DNA of 63,560 nucleotides from JASFBA01 sp036172265 (GTDB taxonomy: Bacteria > Chloroflexota > Chloroflexia > DTKN01). The stretch is taken from positions 1 through 63,560 of the forward strand of contig JASFBA010000062.1 in assembly GCA_036172265.1 (NCBI GenBank), written 5' to 3'. The notes below the pieces were generated by a model that saw only the letters and a list, made by a program, of their open reading frames with translations, was not told the DNA's origin and searched no databases. A program made the translations under genes and the position numbers. Below are positions 59,171 through 63,560 of the stretch, piece after piece. Positions within the stretch are counted from its first letter, which is position 1, and the number at the start of each line of letters is the position of its first letter.

Positions 59171-59392
59171 ATGTTACACCGTCATCTTGCCCACCAGCAG
59201 TTCACCCTGGCGGCCATCGATGACATCATCTCCCGCGGCAGGCGGCAGGATTGGGCCGAGTTGCGTAAGGCAGCCCTGGCCGACCGAACTATCCTGGAAA
59301 AAATTCTGCGGGTGTGCCGGGCGCACGTGGCCGACCCCTATAAGCAGCGTTACCACTTGGGGAAAGCCTATGCTGAACGATACCTTGCCTGA
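59171..59392 (+). CDS. Small partner protein of an AbiEii-like nucleotidyltransferase
   Basis: A 73-residue, mostly helical, basic protein (MLHRHLAHQQFTLAAIDDII...WAELRKAALADRTILEKILR). GAGGAGG lies before the ATG, one base after the ftsK stop. It overlaps the downstream nucleotidyltransferase by 23 bases, the arrangement of a two-gene toxin-antitoxin or accessory module. It has no HTH that I can see, unlike AbiEi. Function inferred only from position. Confidence 0.65.
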   Translation: MLHRHLAHQQFTLAAIDDIISRGRRQDWAELRKAALADRTILEKILRVCRAHVADPYKQRYHLGKAYAERYLA

Positions 59393-60053
59393 TTGGAAGC
59401 GTGTGCTTTCCGCGGCCGCACATTTGCAGCGCATCTTGCCGGAGGCTGTCCTGGTCGGAGGAACCGCAGCAGCGGTATATACGGGGCATCGCCTATCCAC
59501 CGATGCCAACCACGTGTTGATTGACCTCCGGGAACGTTTCGATCAGGTACTGGCCGATTTGGAGGCGGTGGCCGGATGGAAGACGGCCCGCGTCCGGCGC
59601 CCGGTCCAGAACCTTGGCAGTCTGGACGGCATCGAGACCGGGGTGAGGCAATTGATCCGCCAGGAGCCGCTGGAAACCACCCAGATCGAACACCGGGGTG
59701 AGAAGATCACCATACCGACGGAAGCCGAAATGCTGCGAATCAAGGCGGTGTTGATCCTGCAACGAAACGCTACCCGTGACGATCTCGATTTCGTTGCTCT
59801 GGCCGACCATTTGGGCGACGAGAAGGTGATCGAGGCCCTGCGCCCTTTTGACCACCTTTATCCACAGCCCGGTGGAGAATCGGCCCTCCAGCAATTGCAG
59901 ATTCAACTGGCCCATCCATTGCCTTACGATCTGGAGGAACTCAACCTGGCCGAGTACAAGAACCTGAACCCGCGCTGGCACGACTGGCAGGCGGTCAAGT
60001 CCGCGTGTGTGCACTATGCCATCCTGATCTTTGATCACATCGTGGGAGTGTAA
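59370..60053 (+). CDS. AbiEii-like nucleotidyltransferase with a changed catalytic motif
   Basis: A 227-residue member of the AbiEii/AbiGii nucleotidyltransferase group. VLVGGTAAAVYTGHRLSTD covers the GG strand (Gly 30-31) and the first Asp (Asp 45). The next positions read ANH, whereas active relatives usually have a second Asp (DxD); here it is Asn 47. The later MLRIKAVLILQRNATRDDLD supplies the conserved Lys and Asp of the C-terminal part. In phage-abortive systems such enzymes modify tRNA or proteins. The substitution may make this copy inactive or altered. Overlaps its small partner. Confidence 0.7.
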   Translation: MLNDTLPDWKRVLSAAAHLQRILPEAVLVGGTAAAVYTGHRLSTDANHVLIDLRERFDQVLADLEAVAGWKTARVRRPVQNLGSLDGIETGVRQLIRQEPLETTQIEHRGEKITIPTEAEMLRIKAVLILQRNATRDDLDFVALADHLGDEKVIEALRPFDHLYPQPGGESALQQLQIQLAHPLPYDLEELNLAEYKNLNPRWHDWQAVKSACVHYAILIFDHIVGV

Positions 60054-60084
60054 CCGGCGGTCTATTGCCGAGACGGAGGTGAAG

Positions 60085-60525
60085 ATGTCCGCGACAGGGT
60101 CAACGGTTCCGGAAATTCCGGACGAAGTCGCCCGGTCCCTGACCGAGATCGCCCGCGAACTGGGCCGGCTCAGCGAGGCGCTGGCCGATTGCGCCCGGCG
60201 CGGCGACACCAGGACGCTCCGGGAAACCCCGGAGGCCCTGGCCCGGCTTTCCCATGGGTCGGAGGAACGGCCAAGCCGTGAAGCAGCCGATGCCGAAGCC
60301 CGGCGCATGGCCCGCCTGCGCCAGGCCGTCCTGGAAGCCCTGCGCCGGGGTGGGCCGACGCTCTTCCCCGAACTGGCCGCCGCCACCCTTTCCCTGCCGG
60401 ACGAAATCCGGCCGGTTCTGCAAACGATGGAGCAGGAGGGGCTGGTGGAAATCCGGACGCTGCGGGGCTGGCAACTGGTCGCCCTGACCGCGCGGGGCCG
60501 GCAGGAAGCCGGGGCAAGAGGCTAA
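60085..60525 (+). CDS. Coiled-coil/winged-helix protein, possible regulator
   Basis: A 146-residue protein. Residues 10-40 are a helical segment (IPDEVARSLTEIARELGRLS). A likely winged helix fills about residues 70-146: RLRQAVLEALRRGGPTLFPE, LPDEIRPVLQTMEQEGLVEI, LRGWQLVALTARGRQEAG. It resembles DNA-binding proteins that couple to a partner through the coiled coil. It lies 31 bases after the nucleotidyltransferase and before the MITE-like element and CHAT locus, so it may regulate either. Family not recognised. Confidence 0.6.
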   Translation: MSATGSTVPEIPDEVARSLTEIARELGRLSEALADCARRGDTRTLRETPEALARLSHGSEERPSREAADAEARRMARLRQAVLEALRRGGPTLFPELAAATLSLPDEIRPVLQTMEQEGLVEIRTLRGWQLVALTARGRQEAGARG

Positions 60526-60533
60526 GAGTCTAT

Positions 60534-60606
60534 CCGAAAACCCCGCCGGGTAGGGCGGAGGCCTTGTCTTCGACTACCCACAAACACCCTATCCACGAGT
60601 TTTCGG
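60534..60606. mobile_element. MITE-like palindromic element, copy B
   Basis: 73 bases with perfect 8-base terminal inverted repeats CCGAAAAC (60534-60541) and GTTTTCGG (60599-60606). Internally GGGTAGGGCGGAGGC pairs partly with GACTACCC. Its reverse complement lines up with the element at 6886-6951. No transposase is present. Confidence 0.6.
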
Positions 60607-60645
60607 TTAGGCTCCAAAACGTGATCGCGCAGGACGGACATTCCG

Positions 60646-61269
60646 ATGACGGTGAAAGATGTGGCCGATGCGTTCTTTCCCTACCTGCTGGTGGCTGCCC
60701 TGGCCTGCCTCTGGGCCCTGACCGAGATCGTCCAGACCTTCCGGAGCGACATCCGTCGGGCGTTGAGGGGCGGGTGGAGTTGGCTGCTGATCGGGGTCAA
60801 TGCAGCCCTGGCCCTCCTGGTCTTTGCCCTGGCGGGTTCTGCATTCCCTTCGGCTAACCCCTACCTCCTGGCCCTGGCCACAGGGGCGGGCGGTCAGGTC
60901 CTCCTCCGTACCCGCATCAACCTCCTCCAGCCCCTGAACCCCGAATTGAGCGAGGCCGTCTCCCTTTCCCTGGCCGACCTCTACGGCCGCTTCCAGCGCT
61001 TCTGCTGGGAGCGGATCAACCAAGGCCTCCTCTCCGGCCGCATCCGCCTTCTGGAAAGAGCGACCTGTCTCCCCGGGGAAGAACTGGAGCGTCAGGTCCG
61101 CCTCTTCACCTACGCCTCCGCCCTCCATTCCCCCGAGCAGGTGGAGGCCTACCTGGAAAAACTGCGCGGCCGGGAGGAAAGAGAGCGGGCCCTGGCCCTG
61201 GCCGCGTACCTCCTGACCCAGGGCGGCTACGACTTCCTTCAGGAACGGCTGAAAGCGATGGAGAAATGA
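60646..61269 (+). CDS. Membrane-anchored helical protein, partner of the CHAT-STAND gene
   Basis: A 207-residue protein. Two to three hydrophobic segments lie in the first 90 residues (YLLVAALACLWALTEIV near 13-29, WLLIGVNAALALLVFALAG near 46-64, YLLALATGAGGQVLL near 73-87). The rest is soluble and helical (residues 90-207: LSLADLYGRFQRFCWERINQ..., ELERQVRLFTYASALHSPEQ). I do not recognise the family. Its TGA is followed after one base by the ATG of the CHAT gene, so the two must be co-translated. It could be a membrane effector, a protease target or a sensor for the CHAT protein. Confidence 0.75.
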   Translation: MTVKDVADAFFPYLLVAALACLWALTEIVQTFRSDIRRALRGGWSWLLIGVNAALALLVFALAGSAFPSANPYLLALATGAGGQVLLRTRINLLQPLNPELSEAVSLSLADLYGRFQRFCWERINQGLLSGRIRLLERATCLPGEELERQVRLFTYASALHSPEQVEAYLEKLRGREERERALALAAYLLTQGGYDFLQERLKAMEK

Positions 61270-61270
61270 G

Positions 61271-63560
61271 ATGCCCGCGCTAGGCCACCCCCATATCCTC
61301 TTCCTGTTCAGCAGCCCGCTGACGGCCGACCCGGTGGCCGTAGATCAGGCCCTTCGGGAACTGACCGATGTCCTCCAGACCGTCTCCGCCCCGGCTACCT
61401 TCGTTACCCACATCGCCGAGGCGGACGCCGTTGGCACGTTGATGACCCGTCAGGACCGCCCCCGCTTCTCCGTCCTCCATTACTTGGGCCACGGCTACAA
61501 ACCGGAGGACGTACCTGCAGGTTACCTCATCTTTGAAGACCGGACTGGGGGCACCCGCCCCCTCAGAGACCACCAACTCCTGCAGGTCCTCAACCCGACC
61601 GGAAGTCCGCAGCCGGAATTCCGCCTGGCAGTGGTGACCGCCTGCCACTCGGAGAGCGTCGCCGCCGCCCTCTACGCCCTGAGGATTCCCCACATCGTGG
61701 CGGTGGACGCAGGGGAGAGCCTGACCCAGCGGGCCGCCATCACTTTCTTCTGCCGCTTTTATGAAGCCCTCTTCACTGGCAACACCGTCGCCCAAGCCTT
61801 CCGCGCCGGCCAGAACGCCGTAGCGCTGGATGAGGAGCTTTGGCGCTGGGGAGGGGAAGCGGCAGCCTGGATGGAGGCCCGCAAGTTCAAACTCCTCCCC
61901 GAGGACGGCGACCACGACGAAGTTCTCTGGTCTGGCCTGCCGGAGGGGAAGGTGGAAATAAAACCCCTTCCGGCCCTGACCGACCCGCCCTTCCACCTCC
62001 GCCCCGCCCGTTTTGTGGGACGGGGGAAGGAGATGCGGGACGCCCTGGCCTGGCTGCGGGAACGACGGGCCGTCCTCCTCCAGGGCGTGAGCGGCGTGGG
62101 CAAGACCGAACTGGCCAAAGAGGTAGCCCGCTGGCTCTTCGCCCGGAAACGGGTAAATCGGGTCGTCTTCGTGGACCTGAGCCGTATCCACGACGCCGAC
62201 GGCGCGCGGACAGCCATCGCCACCGCGCTGGGTCTCCCTACCGAAAGCACCCCCGACGCGGCCTCTCTGGCGAGGGCTCTCCCCCAACGCCTCCTGTTGA
62301 TCCTGGACGAGGCGGAGAACGCCGTCCTGCGCGGCGGGGTAGCGTTTCGTGACTTCCTGGAGGCGCTGGCCGGTGCCCCGGCTTCCCCCCACATTATCGT
62401 CACCTCTCAGGCGGACGTGGGGAGTGCCCACTTCCCCCGCTACGACCTCCTCCGGCTGACCCCCGAGGCCGCTTTGACCCTCTTCCTGGCGGAGGCCAAT
62501 GTGACGGAAGCCGAATGGGCACGAATGGAGGAGAACGACCTGCAGGAACTCCTGCGCTATATGGACTTCCTCCCCCGGGCGGTGGTGCTGGTGGCGAGGA
62601 CCTGGCGGTACTCCCGCAGCCCGGACCTGGAACCCCTGGTGCGGAACCTGAAAGAGAAGTGGGACCAGGTGATGCAGGACCCGTACTATCCGGGCGAGGT
62701 GAAGAGCGTGATGGCGGGAATCGGCCTGGCCTGGGACCGGTTGCGGGAGCGGAGCCCCGATGCCGCCGACTTCTACCCCCTCCTGGCCCTCTTCCCCGGA
62801 GGCCTCCCCGAAAGCGGCCTGGAGCCGGTCTTCGGCCCCCAAGCCCGCAAGTGGGCGGCGGAGATCGAGAACCAATCCCTCCTGGAGCGGCCCTGGCCCG
62901 ACCTCCTCTACCTCCCCACCCCCTTTCGCCTTTTCGCCCGGCGGCTCTTGGGGGACGAGGCCGCCGCCCGTGCCCATTGGGCCGATGCCGTCCTGCGCTT
63001 TTATTTTGATTTTGACGAAGAACCCCATATCGGTTGGGTGAGTTCCCTGGACAAAGCGATGAGGGAAGGCGGTGAGGCAATGCCCGCCGCGATTGCCCGC
63101 TACGCCCACGAACTCCCCTCCATTGAAGCCTGGCTGGACTGGGGGCTGGAGTACGAGACGGGCCGGGAGGGGCGGGTGCGCTCGCCGCGCCTGGCCGCGC
63201 TTCTGGAGAATTTGTACACTATCCTGGGCCAACTGGGCCGGAAAGAAACGCAGGTGCGATACGAGCGGGCACTGGAGTGCGCCCGCCGCTGGCGCGACCG
63301 GCTGGGGGAGGCCAACACCCGGAGGGCCATCGGGGACGTGCAGAGTTTTCGGAAGGAAATGGATGCGGCGCTGGCCTCCTACGAGGCGGCGCTGGGGCTC
63401 TATCGGGCCGTAGGCTCCCGGCTGGGGGAGGCCAACACCCGGAAGGCCATCGGGGACGTGCAGAGTTTTCGGGATGAATACGATGCGGCGCTGGCCTCCT
63501 ATGAGGCGGCGCTGGGGCTCTATCGGGCCGTAGGCGACCGGCTGGGGGAGGCCAACACCC
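61271..63560 (+). CDS. CHAT protease-STAND ATPase-TPR protein (partial, runs off the window)
   Basis: An open frame of 763 codons with no stop before the right edge. Residues 1-175 form a CHAT (caspase-like) domain: HYLGHG with His 74, and VVTACHSES with Cys 125, a plausible catalytic dyad. Residues about 245-480 form a STAND/NB-ARC-type ATPase: a FVGRGKEM lead-in, Walker A GVSGVGKT (272-279), Walker B LLLILDEAE (341-349) and the IIVTSQ sensor. A helical region follows, then from about residue 640 tetratricopeptide-like repeats, with 40-residue near-identical units at the DNA end. The plan is that of NLR-like immune or cell-death proteins. Start is fixed by coupling to the upstream membrane gene. 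Confidence 0.88.
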   Translation, partial: MPALGHPHILFLFSSPLTADPVAVDQALRELTDVLQTVSAPATFVTHIAEADAVGTLMTRQDRPRFSVLHYLGHGYKPEDVPAGYLIFEDRTGGTRPLRDHQLLQVLNPTGSPQPEFRLAVVTACHSESVAAALYALRIPHIVAVDAGESLTQRAAITFFCRFYEALFTGNTVAQAFRAGQNAVALDEELWRWGGEAAAWMEARKFKLLPEDGDHDEVLWSGLPEGKVEIKPLPALTDPPFHLRPARFVGRGKEMRDALAWLRERRAVLLQGVSGVGKTELAKEVARWLFARKRVNRVVFVDLSRIHDADGARTAIATALGLPTESTPDAASLARALPQRLLLILDEAENAVLRGGVAFRDFLEALAGAPASPHIIVTSQADVGSAHFPRYDLLRLTPEAALTLFLAEANVTEAEWARMEENDLQELLRYMDFLPRAVVLVARTWRYSRSPDLEPLVRNLKEKWDQVMQDPYYPGEVKSVMAGIGLAWDRLRERSPDAADFYPLLALFPGGLPESGLEPVFGPQARKWAAEIENQSLLERPWPDLLYLPTPFRLFARRLLGDEAAARAHWADAVLRFYFDFDEEPHIGWVSSLDKAMREGGEAMPAAIARYAHELPSIEAWLDWGLEYETGREGRVRSPRLAALLENLYTILGQLGRKETQVRYERALECARRWRDRLGEANTRRAIGDVQSFRKEMDAALASYEAALGLYRAVGSRLGEANTRKAIGDVQSFRDEYDAALASYEAALGLYRAVGDRLGEANT
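63301..63560 (+). repeat. 120-bp tandem coding repeats (TPR-like units)
   Basis: Units begin GCTGGGGGAGGCCAACACCC at 63301, 63421 and 63541. The first two complete copies differ at about 9 of 120 positions; the third is cut by the window edge. Each encodes 40 residues: RLGEANTR.AIGDVQSFR, then DAALASYEAALGLYRAVG. The near identity indicates recent expansion or gene conversion. Confidence 0.95.

Noticed and set aside
61280..63232. A 650-codon open frame on the minus strand opposite the CHAT gene
   Set aside because: The plus strand gives clear CHAT, Walker A/B and TPR motifs, while the minus frame is Gly/Pro-rich without motifs. The real gene has no stop in the window and so is easily missed.

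Overview
This is a GC-rich bacterial chromosome segment with short intergenic gaps, operons with strong GGAGG ribosome binding sites, frequent GTG and TTG starts, and sigma-70-type promoters whose -10 box is often extended (TGGTATAAT). Gene content points to a thermophilic or anaerobic member of the Chloroflexota (Anaerolineae/Thermoflexia-like): two tungsten-type aldehyde ferredoxin oxidoreductases, a DHH-CBS-PcnB tRNA nucleotidyltransferase, ribonuclease J, an LCP protein, a Vms1-like release-factor protein and a CHAT-STAND-TPR protein. This placement is an inference; no rRNA gene is present.

Left part (1-16 kb): a decayed TnpB end, a frameshifted GNAT gene, an SDR protein, prs and clpC on the minus strand; an Rrf2 Fe-S regulator with a palindromic operator and rubrerythrin on the plus strand; a surface-sugar cluster (nucleotide-sugar dehydrogenase, GT4, GT39-like); two tRNA-Ala genes; the remains of an MNT/HEPN toxin-antitoxin pair; folP; and a GAF-GAF-STAS signalling protein.

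Centre (16-42 kb): a divergent metabolic regulon opens from one bidirectional promoter at about 23.35 kb. Leftward run a class III aminotransferase, a small membrane protein, potABCD-like polyamine uptake genes and a saccharopine dehydrogenase-like reductase. Rightward run mmsA, a ferritin-like protein, an AOR, an Lrp regulator, an APC permease, a phosphoesterase, a nucleotidyltransferase, a second AOR, a poly-[4Fe-4S] protein, putrescine aminotransferase and gabT. Another aminotransferase lies at 40.7 kb. Together they suggest import and transamination of polyamines, GABA or beta-amino acids, with the aldehydes oxidised by CoA-dependent (MmsA) or ferredoxin-dependent (AOR) routes. Two unknown small genes, an LCP protein, a Vms1-like protein and a DUF2889 protein fill the rest.

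Right part (42-59 kb): PIG-L deacetylase, a rhodanese lipoprotein with an in-frame TGA, DUF192, an EF-Tu-domain-2-like protein, the CCA/DHH/CBS fusion, dtd, ruvA, a HAD phosphatase, gene debris, murJ, an MrfA-type helicase with an inserted HNH domain, type-4 uracil-DNA glycosylase, ribonuclease J and ftsK.

Right end (59.2-63.6 kb): a probable conflict/defence island with an AbiEii-like pair, a winged-helix protein, a MITE-like element, a small membrane protein, and one nucleotide later a CHAT protease-STAND ATPase-TPR gene. Its C-terminal repeats are almost identical 120-bp units that run off the window. This is the best candidate for an undescribed system. Across the whole window several families of short intergenic repeats (octamers, heptamers, small palindromes) sit exactly at 3' gene ends and often supply the stop codon.
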